From Euzebya pacifica (GTDB taxonomy: Bacteria; Actinomycetota; Nitriliruptoria; Euzebyales; Euzebyaceae), in contig NZ_CP031165.1 of assembly GCF_003344865.1 (NCBI RefSeq), positions 3,043,910-3,107,909 of the forward strand: 64,000 bases of DNA, written 5' to 3'. Positions 44,801-52,774 of this stretch are shown here, one piece after another (within the stretch, counting starts at the first letter, position 1; every line of letters begins with the position of its first letter). The position numbers and the translations under genes were made by a program. The notes under the pieces are model-generated. The model ran no database searches and was not told the origin of the DNA. It was given only the letters and a program-made list of their open reading frames with translations.

Positions 44801-47800
44801 CGGTCCCGACATCGCCATGACCGTCGACGGCGTCCCCATGGGCGGCACCGTCCACGTGCCGGCCACCGGCAGGACCGTCGAGGTCGTCGTCACGGCACGT
44901 GTGGACCACGACGTCGCCGACGTCCTGCTGCACGTCAACGGCGATGTGGCCCGCACCTATCCCGGCCAGGCGCCGGTGACGGGGCCCCAGACGCTGTCGC
45001 ACACCCTCGACGACCGGACCGGTGCGGTCACCTTCACCGTCGACGTCGAGCCCGGCGACTTCCTGCGCGCCGAGGTCATCGCCTGGGGCGACGAGGCTCG
45101 CGACGTCGCGCAGGACTACCGCGCCTTCGGCTTCACCAACCCGGTCTTCGTCGCCGAGGGCGACCCGGCTTCCGACACCACACCGCTGGAGGCCTGCACC
45201 GTCACCGTCGACGAGCCCGGCCCCGAGGAGCCCTATCGGCTCGAGGAGAACTTCGACGACATCCCCGACGGCGAGCTGCCGGACGGCTGGAACCCGGCGG
45301 TGGGCACCTGGCGGGTGGAGGACGGCCGCTTGGTCGGTGGCACCACGACGGAGGCCATCGATCGCCTGACCTTCGGTGAGCACCGTGAGAACTTCCGCTT
45401 CGAGGCCACGATCCAGTTCCGCGAGCGGGCCAACGCCAGCCGCTGGACCGGCCTGATCGTCGACATCGCCCCGGACGGCACCGTGCCGTGGTGGCACGCG
45501 GTCATGCGCAGCGGCTCAACCGCTGGCAACGGCCTGGAGTGGGCCACCCGCACCGCCTCCAACGGCTGGAGCGTCCCCACCAGCAGCGCCGCGCCGTTCG
45601 ACGTCGGCGTCGGCAACGACGTCCGCTTCGCCGTCGAGGTCCGCGGCAACCGGGGGATCCTCTTCCTCGACGGGCAGGAGGTCCTCCGCTACGGCGGGAT
45701 CGAACGCTCCGACGCCGGCGTCCTCGGCTTCGTGCTGGACAAGGCGGTCGTGGAGTTCGACGACATCGTCGTGACCGACATCAGCCCGTTCGAGCCGCTG
45801 ACCCGAGGTTCGGCGCTGGGCACCGTCGCCATGCGTGGCAACAGCGACGCGGCACCCGAGAACACCCTCGCGGCGCTTGAGCAGGCCGTCAGGACCAACG
45901 CCAGGTTCTCCATCGTCGATGCCCGCCTGACCGCCGACGGTGACCCGGTGCTGATGGCCGACGAGACCGTCGACCGCACCACCGACGGCACCGGCCCGGT
46001 CGGATCCCTCACGACCGCCGAGGTCACCGCGCTCGACGCCGGCTCGTCGTTCTCCGACGCCTACGCCGGCCAGCCCGTCCCGACCCTCGCCGAGGCGCTG
46101 GACCTCGCCGACGCCCTGGTCGTCGACGTCCGTGACGACACGGCCGCGGCCGCGGCCGTTGCCGGCCTGCTCGACAGCCGCGACGCCGGCCCCGACACCC
46201 TCGTGCTGGTGGACGACGACACGACCGCACAGGCAGTCCGCGACGCGTCGACCGAACCGCTGCAGCTGGTCCTGGACCTGCGCGGCACGACCGTCGTCGC
46301 CGCGGAGGTCACCGACGGCCCCGACGACATCCGCGCCGTCCTGCTGGATCCGTCGACCCCTGCCGATGTCATCGCCGCGCTCGACGACAGGGGCGTGGGG
46401 ACGATCCTCGCCGCCGAGACCCCCGAAGAATGGCTCGTGGCCGACCGCAACGGTGCGGCCTTCGTCGCCTCCACCGCGCCGGGCCGCCTGGCCGGCGTCC
46501 TCGAGGGCGCCGCGCAGGACAGCCTCGGCTTCGCCGACGACGCCGGGCCCCTCGTCGTCGCCCACCGGGGATGGTCCCGGGTTGCCCCGGAGAACACCCT
46601 GGCCGCGGTGGCCTCGGGGATCGCCGCGGGCGCGGACATGGTCGAGATCGACGCGCACTCCACGCTGGACGACGTCCCCTACGTGCTGCACGACCAGACG
46701 CTGGACCGCACCACCGACCGGTCCGGCGACCTCGCCACCCAGACCGCCGCCCAGGTCGACGGCGCCGACGCAGGCTCGTGGTTCTCACCGGCCTACGCGG
46801 GACAGCACATGCCGTTGCTGGCCCAGGTCCTGGACCTCATCGACGGCTCCGGCACCACCCTGCTGCTGGAGGTCAAGGGTCCCGAGGACCTGCTCGAGGT
46901 CAGCGGGATGGTCGACCTGATCGAGGCGCGGGGCATGACCGACCAGGTCGTGCTGCAGTCCTTCTCCACTGACGTGCTCCAGCACGCCCGCAGCGTGTCG
47001 GACGACCTGGTGCTCGGCCTGCTCACCGGTGGCTTCGGCAGCGACCCCGTCGCCCAGGCGCAAGCCCTCGACGTGGCCTACTTCAACCCGTCGTGGAACA
47101 GCATCGCCGGCGACACCAGTCCCGTGGCGGACCTGCACGCTGCCGGAGTGCGGGTCGTGCCCTACACCGTCAACAGCGCCGCCGACTGGGACCGGATGGT
47201 CCGGGCCGGCGTCGACGGCGCCATCACCGACCGTGCGGGCGACATGGTCGGCTGGCGCGATGCGCACCGACTCGGCATCGAGCCCGCCGTCCTCGTGTCC
47301 CTGACCGCCCCAACCGTCGACGAGGGCGACACCGCGACGAGCGAGGCATCGGCAACGGTGTCCATCGACCGGCCGCTGTCCGCCCCGGTCACCCTGACCG
47401 TCGACACGGTCGACGACACCGCCACCGCGGGCGAGGACTACCTCGCGTTGACCGGACTCGCCGTGACGATCCCGGCCGGGGAGACCCAGGCGTCGGTCCC
47501 TGTCACGATCACCGGTGACGACGTCGTGGAGGGCGACGAGACGGTCACGATCACCGTGACCGCCATCGACGGCGCCACCGCGGAGGGTGGCTTGTCCACC
47601 GCGTCGCTGACCATCATCAACGACGACGCCACCGAGCTGTCGACGGCCGACGTGCAGGTGATCGAGGGCGACACCGGTACCACCGTGGCCCTCGTCCCCC
47701 TCAGCCTGACCGCCCCCGCCGACGCCGACGTGGTCTTCGACGTCGTGGCCGTCCCCGACACCGCGACGCTGGCCGACGACGACTACACAGCGCCCGCTGC

Positions 47801-49787
47801 CACCGGGACCATCCCGGCCGGCACCCTTTCGGGCACTGTCGAGCTCGTCATCAACGGCGACACCGGCCCCGAGGAGGACGAGACCGTCGAGATCCACCTG
47901 TCGAACCCGACAGTGGCCACCCTCGGGGACTCCGTGTCAATCGTGACCATCCGCAACGACGACGCGGCCGTCCGGGTCGCTGATGCCTCGGCGGTCGAGG
48001 GTGACGCACCCGAGACCGCGACCTTCGAGTTCGCCCTCGAGCTGGACCACCCCAGCGCGGTCGACGTCGAGGTGGCGGTCGCCACGGGCGCCACCAGCGG
48101 CCCCGGAGGCGCCACGGCCGGCGAGGACCACACCGACGTCGACACGGTCGTCAGGATCCCCGCCGGGCACACCTCCGCGACCGTGGAGGTCCCCGTGATC
48201 GGCGACGACCTCGACGAGGACGACGAGACGCTCCTCCTCGTCGTGACCGACCCCGTCGACGGCGACGGCACGACCGTCGCCGACCCGACCGCAACCGGCA
48301 CGATCGTCGACGACGACGTGACCATCGTCAGCGTCGACGACGCCGCGGCCACCGAGGGCGAGGACCTGTCCTTCACCGTCCGGGTCGACGCCGACCCGAT
48401 CACCGCCGGCCTCCAGCCGGTGCCCCGGGACGCCAGCGTCGCCTGGTCCAGCGCCGACGGGACGGCCACGGCAGGGGAGGACTACACCGCCGACGGCGGG
48501 AGCCTCCAGCTGCCCAGCGGCACGACCACTGCCACCCTGCTCCTGCCCACGGCCACCGACACCACCGATGAGCCCGACGGCGAGACCGTGACGGTCACGC
48601 TCGCCGACGCGATCGGCGTCGTCATCAGCGACGGCACCGGCTTGGGCACGATCCTGGACCCGGCCGACACCCCCGATCCCGGCAGCGGCGGTGGCGGGTC
48701 CACACCGCCCACCGAGCCCACCGACCCGTCCGAGCCCACCGACCCGGAGCCAACCGACCCGTCCGAGCCCCAGGAGCCCGGCGAGGTCGGGGACGACGAG
48801 GTCAGCCGCACCCACGGCGCCACCCGCGTGGAGACCGCGGTCAACGCCAGCCGCGACCACTGGCCGACGGCGTCGACCCGCACCAACGACCTGAGCGGTC
48901 GTGCCGGCGGGGTGGTCCTGGCCCGTGCGGACGCCTACCCCGACGCCCTGGCCGGCGGCGCCCTGGCCGCCTCCATCGACGGTCCGTTGCTGCTGACCAA
49001 CGGCGATGCCCTTGACCCGATGGTGGAGGAGGAGATCGTCCGGCTGGGGGTCGAGGACGTCATCGTGCTCGGAGGCGACGCGGCCATCGGTCGGGCCGTG
49101 GAGGACCGACTGGTCGAGCTCGGCCTGGACGTGGAGCGCATCGCTGGGGCCAGCCGCTGGGACACCGCTGCGCTGGTGGCCGACCGCGTCGGCCTGCCCG
49201 AGACGGGCGAGGTCGTCGTGGTGCTCGGCGACCACCCCGAGGCTGCTCGCGCCTGGCCGGACGCGCTGTCCGCCGGCGCGCTGGCTGCCTCACCCGATCG
49301 GCTGCCCGTGCTGCTGACCGCCGGCAGCAGCGTCCCCGCCCCGACCATGGATGCCCTCCAGGACCTGGGTGCCCGTCGGGTCGTGCTGATCGGTGGCCCC
49401 GCGGTCATCGACAGCGAGGTCGAGGCGGCGCTCGTCGGCACCGTCGGCGAGGTCGTCCGGCTCGCAGGGCGCGACCGCTACGCCACCTCGGTCGCCGTGG
49501 CCCGCGACGCCTTCGCCCGGTTCGCCGACGACCCCGACGGTGAGTCGATCGACGTCGTGTTCGCGACCGGTGCGGACTATCCCGACGGCCTGGCCGCCGG
49601 CGCCGTCGCCGCACGCCGTGGGGCCCTGGTACTGCTCGTGCCGCCGTCGGACCTGGCAGGGGACTCGCCGACGCTGGCGTTCCTCCGGTCGATCGCCGAC
49701 CGCGTCGACAGCGGGGTGGTCCTCGGTGGCCCGGGTGCGATCGACGAGTCGACACGGGCCCTGCTGGAGGAGGCCATCGCCGGCTGA
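41853..49787 (+). CDS. Giant secreted multidomain surface protein (PHP, LamG-like, GDPD, Calx-beta, CW_binding_2)
   Basis: A 2644-residue protein with a signal peptide (1-26). Domains in order: an unassigned beta-rich region (to about 310); a carboxypeptidase-regulatory-like domain (about 316-390); a second beta-rich region (to about 660); a CARDB-like domain (about 677-776); a PHP metallohydrolase of the CehA/McbA kind (about 778-955, HxH at 786/788, TDHN near 817, SDAH at the end); a LamG-like fold (about 1128-1311); a degenerate GDPD (about 1318-1563); an intact GDPD (about 1567-1803, His1571); four Calx-beta repeats (about 1813-2270); a Pro/Asp/Glu/Ser linker; three CW_binding_2 repeats (about 2316-2644). 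It is probably a cell-wall-bound enzyme releasing phosphate from phosphodiesters, with calcium-dependent beta modules. Substrates are not known. GAAGG lies before ATG 41853. Confidence 0.85.
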   Translation: MRSLLALLVVALLGSVLAAPTPAVAQEPRAGTDVGPSDTTGPSRTQDIGPAVPYAFVRNGVVQANITMTGGAGNNTAGTFEAGAIADLYPRDTDRYEGLDWTETVLSADRVTSAGAADDWNRDGEQLALDDVNVVGDTIVADGCIDASDSVAGCTDDLSISVAYEALAEVPIVKQTITVTNDGAAAVDRTFGYIADPDTNSGGSTDASIAPNGATNPGFVQIPAGGWERNVLYNGALFADGVPAHGIAWFEDEPYALYAGSNFIASAFWDLSVPAGGSAELSWYHIVEYPTDGPDVADAIVQLAADIPQHDDDVIETDERITGRVADVDGAAVAGATVVVRSVGAEEVDRATTRADGTYTLRVPPGTYTLTASKLGHGDGSGSVEVPADDGITEYTVDLELPPGRAHAGDGLVVDGPVRQGQPTDLTIVNDRLAMVVSNGTIDGQLEPVSLGKPLDWAVHGQGDEIDWLHLPWIDEARPTGEDSYQARTVRSEVVEVVDEDDLDRAAIRTTGFYDPDGNGVRDDAISVDVETVFEIETGADHITAESSFTNTGTDPVTLWIGDVIDHDGAGQHSFVPGVGVVTHNDGLDYQPTEPWVAQTGASSGEYGFVYTDLAAADLQVVASGRFVTTQTEVTIPAGGTHTLSRRLVAVDRGDAQEPFEAFRDAYDDHLAELTGVEIELDPGAETLTAGQETTATVVVRNVGEDPITGVDVRLSSAGGGITVLGTALRTIDLAAGESSSQEWTLRADAGGRAQITATVVHDGRERTRTGRIFVNGPGWYWGDNHSHSIHSDGSGTIAENVASARAYGLSWLTATDHNTLSQASDMAAENRDDFVALVGQEITCGDGHSLGYDIGTTNADLIACGTGQSRIDDTNAANGGRGFFYIAHPYYPGLEWDDWGVDGLTGIEVWNGFYPPLHTVNNGAFARWDERLRAGETILGIANSDAHNSGKIGSPHIRACLPQLAADPIVEVQQSGYFYGSNGPDIAMTVDGVPMGGTVHVPATGRTVEVVVTARVDHDVADVLLHVNGDVARTYPGQAPVTGPQTLSHTLDDRTGAVTFTVDVEPGDFLRAEVIAWGDEARDVAQDYRAFGFTNPVFVAEGDPASDTTPLEACTVTVDEPGPEEPYRLEENFDDIPDGELPDGWNPAVGTWRVEDGRLVGGTTTEAIDRLTFGEHRENFRFEATIQFRERANASRWTGLIVDIAPDGTVPWWHAVMRSGSTAGNGLEWATRTASNGWSVPTSSAAPFDVGVGNDVRFAVEVRGNRGILFLDGQEVLRYGGIERSDAGVLGFVLDKAVVEFDDIVVTDISPFEPLTRGSALGTVAMRGNSDAAPENTLAALEQAVRTNARFSIVDARLTADGDPVLMADETVDRTTDGTGPVGSLTTAEVTALDAGSSFSDAYAGQPVPTLAEALDLADALVVDVRDDTAAAAAVAGLLDSRDAGPDTLVLVDDDTTAQAVRDASTEPLQLVLDLRGTTVVAAEVTDGPDDIRAVLLDPSTPADVIAALDDRGVGTILAAETPEEWLVADRNGAAFVASTAPGRLAGVLEGAAQDSLGFADDAGPLVVAHRGWSRVAPENTLAAVASGIAAGADMVEIDAHSTLDDVPYVLHDQTLDRTTDRSGDLATQTAAQVDGADAGSWFSPAYAGQHMPLLAQVLDLIDGSGTTLLLEVKGPEDLLEVSGMVDLIEARGMTDQVVLQSFSTDVLQHARSVSDDLVLGLLTGGFGSDPVAQAQALDVAYFNPSWNSIAGDTSPVADLHAAGVRVVPYTVNSAADWDRMVRAGVDGAITDRAGDMVGWRDAHRLGIEPAVLVSLTAPTVDEGDTATSEASATVSIDRPLSAPVTLTVDTVDDTATAGEDYLALTGLAVTIPAGETQASVPVTITGDDVVEGDETVTITVTAIDGATAEGGLSTASLTIINDDATELSTADVQVIEGDTGTTVALVPLSLTAPADADVVFDVVAVPDTATLADDDYTAPAATGTIPAGTLSGTVELVINGDTGPEEDETVEIHLSNPTVATLGDSVSIVTIRNDDAAVRVADASAVEGDAPETATFEFALELDHPSAVDVEVAVATGATSGPGGATAGEDHTDVDTVVRIPAGHTSATVEVPVIGDDLDEDDETLLLVVTDPVDGDGTTVADPTATGTIVDDDVTIVSVDDAAATEGEDLSFTVRVDADPITAGLQPVPRDASVAWSSADGTATAGEDYTADGGSLQLPSGTTTATLLLPTATDTTDEPDGETVTVTLADAIGVVISDGTGLGTILDPADTPDPGSGGGGSTPPTEPTDPSEPTDPEPTDPSEPQEPGEVGDDEVSRTHGATRVETAVNASRDHWPTASTRTNDLSGRAGGVVLARADAYPDALAGGALAASIDGPLLLTNGDALDPMVEEEIVRLGVEDVIVLGGDAAIGRAVEDRLVELGLDVERIAGASRWDTAALVADRVGLPETGEVVVVLGDHPEAARAWPDALSAGALAASPDRLPVLLTAGSSVPAPTMDALQDLGARRVVLIGGPAVIDSEVEAALVGTVGEVVRLAGRDRYATSVAVARDAFARFADDPDGESIDVVFATGADYPDGLAAGAVAARRGALVLLVPPSDLAGDSPTLAFLRSIADRVDSGVVLGGPGAIDESTRALLEEAIAG

Positions 49788-49802
49788 CCGCCGCACCCAC
49801 AA

Positions 49803-49830
49803 GCTGGCCGGGCCCACGGGGCCGGCCAGC
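49803..49830 (+). terminator. Strong hairpin after the giant surface gene
   Basis: Thirteen-base arms GCTGGCCGGGCCC and GGGGCCGGCCAGC pair with one mismatch around a short loop. It sits 15 bp beyond the stop with no T tract. It probably ends the surface transcript and perhaps that of the converging flavoprotein. Confidence 0.55.
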
Positions 49831-49890
49831 GCGGTGCATGACGATTCAGCACGTCAACCCTGATCGACAGGTGACGGACGGTCGGTCGGG

Positions 49891-50880
49891 TCAGCTCGCC
49901 ATCGCGGTGACCGCCCGTTGCGTCTCCTCGGCCATCACGTCGGCGACGATGGCCGCGGCGGCCTGCACACCGGCGGCTGCCGCGCTGATCACCTGCGCCT
50001 TCAGGTCAGTCACGTTGCCCGCCAGCCACACACCCGGCACCGACGCCGCACCCACGGGGTCGGAGGGATACGCCTTCCCGATCACGACACCGAAGGCCTC
50101 GACGTCCTGGGGGGACACGCCCAGCGCGTCGAGGACGGGGGACCGCGCGACCATCCGCCCGTGTGCCACCAGGGCATCGCACGGGACCACCCGGCCGTCG
50201 GCCAGCCGGACGCCCGTCAGGACGTCGTCCTCGACAACGAGGCCGACCGCCGGGCCGTCCCACACGGGCACCCCTCGTGCCGCGAGGCGCTGGAGGTCGT
50301 CCGCCGATGCCCCCAGGCCGCCGTGATCGACCACCGCGACGTCGTCGCTCCACTGGCGCCACAGGAGGCCGCCGTGCACACCGGCGGGGGACGTGCCGAG
50401 CACCACGATCCGGCGGTCCTGCACCTCCCAGCCGTGGCAGAACGGACAGTGCAGCACGTCTCGGCCGAACCGGGCCTCGATCCCCGGCACGACGGGCAGC
50501 TCGTCGCGCAGCCCGGTCGTCACGAGGAGTCGACGGGCACGCAAGCGCCGCCCGTCCTCCAGGACGACCTCGAAGAGGTTGTCGGGCTGCCGTCGGGCCG
50601 TGGTGGCCACGCCAACCACGACCTGGCCCCCGTAGCCCTCCAGCTCCCGGCGGCCCAACGCGAGGAGCTCCGTCGGCGGCCTCCCCTCGTGGCCGAGGAA
50701 GCTGTGGACCCCTGCGGCCGGGGCGTTCCGTGGTTGGCCGGCGTCGACGACGAGGACGGCTTGCCTCGCCCGTGCCAGGGTGGTTGCCCCGGCCAACCCG
50801 GCGGCACCACCGCCGATCACGAGGACATCCAGGACCGACGACGTTGATGGGTGGGGATCGGTATCGATGTGGGTGTTCAT
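49891..50880 (-). CDS. Thioredoxin-reductase-like FAD oxidoreductase with CPFC site
   Basis: A 329-residue pyridine-nucleotide flavoprotein. It has an FAD fold GGGAAGLAGATT (23-34), a redox pair Cys145-Pro-Phe-Cys148 where TrxB has CATC, an NAD(P) fold around GTSPAG and a C-terminal GNVTDLKAQVISAAAAG. Relatives with CPFC-HGWE are annotated as thioredoxin reductases or related disulfide reductases; no thioredoxin is adjacent. ATG 50880 is clear. A low-confidence short frame ends over this ATG. Confidence 0.88.
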   Translation of the reverse strand: MNTHIDTDPHPSTSSVLDVLVIGGGAAGLAGATTLARARQAVLVVDAGQPRNAPAAGVHSFLGHEGRPPTELLALGRRELEGYGGQVVVGVATTARRQPDNLFEVVLEDGRRLRARRLLVTTGLRDELPVVPGIEARFGRDVLHCPFCHGWEVQDRRIVVLGTSPAGVHGGLLWRQWSDDVAVVDHGGLGASADDLQRLAARGVPVWDGPAVGLVVEDDVLTGVRLADGRVVPCDALVAHGRMVARSPVLDALGVSPQDVEAFGVVIGKAYPSDPVGAASVPGVWLAGNVTDLKAQVISAAAAGVQAAAAIVADVMAEETQRAVTAMAS

Positions 50881-50952
50881 GGAACGACGGTGCCGCAGAC
50901 GTGCTGCCCACGCACGCAGTCTTGCAGTTCTGGCAAGGCGGATCGGTCGAGG

Positions 50953-51627
50953 TCAGTCCGGCGCGACCACCTGCAGGGTGGGCCAGTCGAAGCCGAGGCT
51001 GCGGCGGACCCCCTCGATGCCGACCCCGTCCTCGCCGCGGGTCTCCAGCCGGAGCCCGCTCCCGTGATCGGCCCACCCGCCGACGTGGACGGTGCGCACA
51101 CCGGCGTTGTGGCCGAGGGCCGTCGCGGCGACGAGCTGCTCGTCGGTCATGCAGAAGGCGACGACGACGGTGTCGGGGAGGTAGCGGGTCGGTGGCTCCT
51201 CGTGCGGATCCATCATGCTGATCGGGGCATCGGCGAGGGCCCCGAGGCGGCGGGAGATCCGCTGCCACTGATCCATCCTGAGGGCGCCGGCGCCGATGAG
51301 GTGCAGCGGCACCCCCGCGTGCGCAAGGAGGACGTCGGTGACCCAGCGCTGCATGCCGACCGGGGCCACCAGGAGGACTGGTTCCCCACGGGCTGCCCGG
51401 GCCCACGCGGTGCCGAGGGCCCACCCGACCTGCAGGGCCACGGGACCGCTGAGGGCGGTCACGCCGACAGGCGGCCACCACGGCCACCACTCCGGACGTA
51501 TCGGGCGTCGGGGTTGCCAGACGTCGACGGTGTAGCGGGCACGCGGGCCCGTCCGCTCGTAGCGGTGTTCGAGCTCGTCGAACGCCCTGGCGAGGTGGAG
51601 GCGGAGTCCTCGAACGGCCTTGACCAT
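50953..51627 (-). CDS. DnaB-like protein lacking a P-loop, function unknown
   Basis: A 224-residue protein. The central stretch (about 95-150: RGEPVLLVAP, then GVPLHLIGAGALRMDQWQRISRRLGALADAPISMMD) follows the strand-helix pattern of the replicative DnaB helicase C-terminal domain, including the RLRxGxLxxxxWxRIxxAxxxLAxAPxxIDD-type segment. The Walker A GKT sequence is missing (ALQVGWALG instead), so ATP binding is doubtful. A helical N-terminus (VKAVRGLRLHLARAFDELEH) precedes it. ATG 51627 is favoured; upstream ATGs at 51657 and 51675 also fit. Its role is unknown. Confidence 0.45.
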   Translation of the reverse strand: MVKAVRGLRLHLARAFDELEHRYERTGPRARYTVDVWQPRRPIRPEWWPWWPPVGVTALSGPVALQVGWALGTAWARAARGEPVLLVAPVGMQRWVTDVLLAHAGVPLHLIGAGALRMDQWQRISRRLGALADAPISMMDPHEEPPTRYLPDTVVVAFCMTDEQLVAATALGHNAGVRTVHVGGWADHGSGLRLETRGEDGVGIEGVRRSLGFDWPTLQVVAPD

Positions 51628-51686
51628 TCGGGGAACGCTACATCGTGGGTGTGTCATCCCCCTGCCCGGGGGCATAGGTTGATCCC

Positions 51687-51998
51687 ATGGCAGAACCAGC
51701 GGTCATCCATGACGACGCGAACCATCGCTACACCGTGACACTCGACGGCGAGGTGGCCGGACTGGCGGTCTACCACGACCGTGGGGGCCGGCGGCTGTTC
51801 GTCCACACCGAGATCGCCGACGAGCACGAGGGCAAGGGGCTGGGCAGCGTCCTCGTGCGGGGCGCGCTGGAGGGGACCGAGCGCGATGGCCTGAAGGTGG
51901 TGCCGATCTGTCCGTTCGTGGCCGGCTGGCTGGAACGGCATCCCGAGATGCTCGGCGTGGTCGACGAGGACCGCCGTCGCCTCATCGAGTCCGACTGA
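51687..51998 (+). CDS. Small GNAT N-acetyltransferase (YjdJ type)
   Basis: A 103-residue compact acetyltransferase of the YjdJ/GNAT_2 group. It shows the FVHTEIADEHEGKGLGSVLVRGAL segment with the acetyl-CoA loop EGKGLG and the final VPICPFVAGWLERHPE signature of this small family. The acceptor is unknown. It is divergent from the DnaB-like gene and its last 17 bp overlap the 3' end of the DedA gene on the other strand. Confidence 0.9.
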   Translation: MAEPAVIHDDANHRYTVTLDGEVAGLAVYHDRGGRRLFVHTEIADEHEGKGLGSVLVRGALEGTERDGLKVVPICPFVAGWLERHPEMLGVVDEDRRRLIESD

Positions 51999-52659
51999 CC
52001 GTCCCGTCGGTCCAGGGCAGCCGACCGCGCCGGCGCCACACGTGGCGACCGAGCAGGACGACCGCCACGACCGCTGCGGCCAGGTTCATCCAGTCGGAGT
52101 ACTGACCCGCCGTGGTCCATCGCTCACCGACGACCGCACCGATCCACAGCCACACGGCGTTCCAGATCCCGCTGCCGAGCGCGGTCAGCAGTCCGAAGCG
52201 CACCCGACCCATGCCCTCGGTGCCGGCAGGCAGGGAGATGACGCTGCGCACGAACGGCACGAACCGTCCGGTCAGGACGCTGAGGGTGCCGTGGCGGGTG
52301 AACCAGTCGCTGGCCCGGTCGAGGTCGTCCTCCTCGGTCAGTGGTAGCCGGGTGAGCGCGGAGCGGGCGCGTTGGTGCCCGAGCCGCCGCCCGAGCTCGT
52401 AGTACACGTAGGCGCTGACGGTCGATCCGACCGTCGCCGCCAGCAGCACGACCCAGAAGGACAGCTCACCGCTCGCAGTCAGGTATCCAGCGAACGGCAG
52501 GACCACTTCGCTGGGGACCACGGGAAGGACGTTGTCCAGCGCCAGAAGGAAGGCAACCCCGACGGGTCCGCCCGTCGCGACGACGTCGACGACCCAGCCG
52601 ACGAGGCCGGTGAAGTCCGAGGGGCTGGCGGAGGCAGCGAAGAGGGCGGTCGTGGTCAC
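51982..52659 (-). CDS. DedA family membrane protein
   Basis: A 225-residue integral membrane protein with about five helices and the DedA hallmark GRFVPFVRSVISLPAG. DedA proteins help move undecaprenyl phosphate or phospholipids across the membrane. The start is GTG 52659. The C-terminus overlaps the GNAT gene by 17 bp tail to tail. It is divergent from the DUF2142 gene over 115 bp. Confidence 0.92.
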   Translation of the reverse strand: MTTTALFAASASPSDFTGLVGWVVDVVATGGPVGVAFLLALDNVLPVVPSEVVLPFAGYLTASGELSFWVVLLAATVGSTVSAYVYYELGRRLGHQRARSALTRLPLTEEDDLDRASDWFTRHGTLSVLTGRFVPFVRSVISLPAGTEGMGRVRFGLLTALGSGIWNAVWLWIGAVVGERWTTAGQYSDWMNLAAAVVAVVLLGRHVWRRRGRLPWTDGTVSRTR

Positions 52660-52774
52660 GAGGCCACGCCTACCCGGGGACCGACGTCACGGAACCCGGC
52701 GCAGCGGCATCCTCGCCCGACGGGACATGGACCGACGTTGCCCCCGCAGGCCGACGTGCTCGGACAATGGGGGC

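Noticed and set aside
42876-45497. 873-codon minus-strand frame within the giant surface gene
   Set aside because: Antisense to intact domains including the PHP metal site; no start signal or domain.
50877-50939. Short minus-strand frame ending in an ATGA overlap with the flavoprotein gene, with two cysteines
   Set aside because: Only a TTG start is available and there is no ribosome site, so coding could not be supported.
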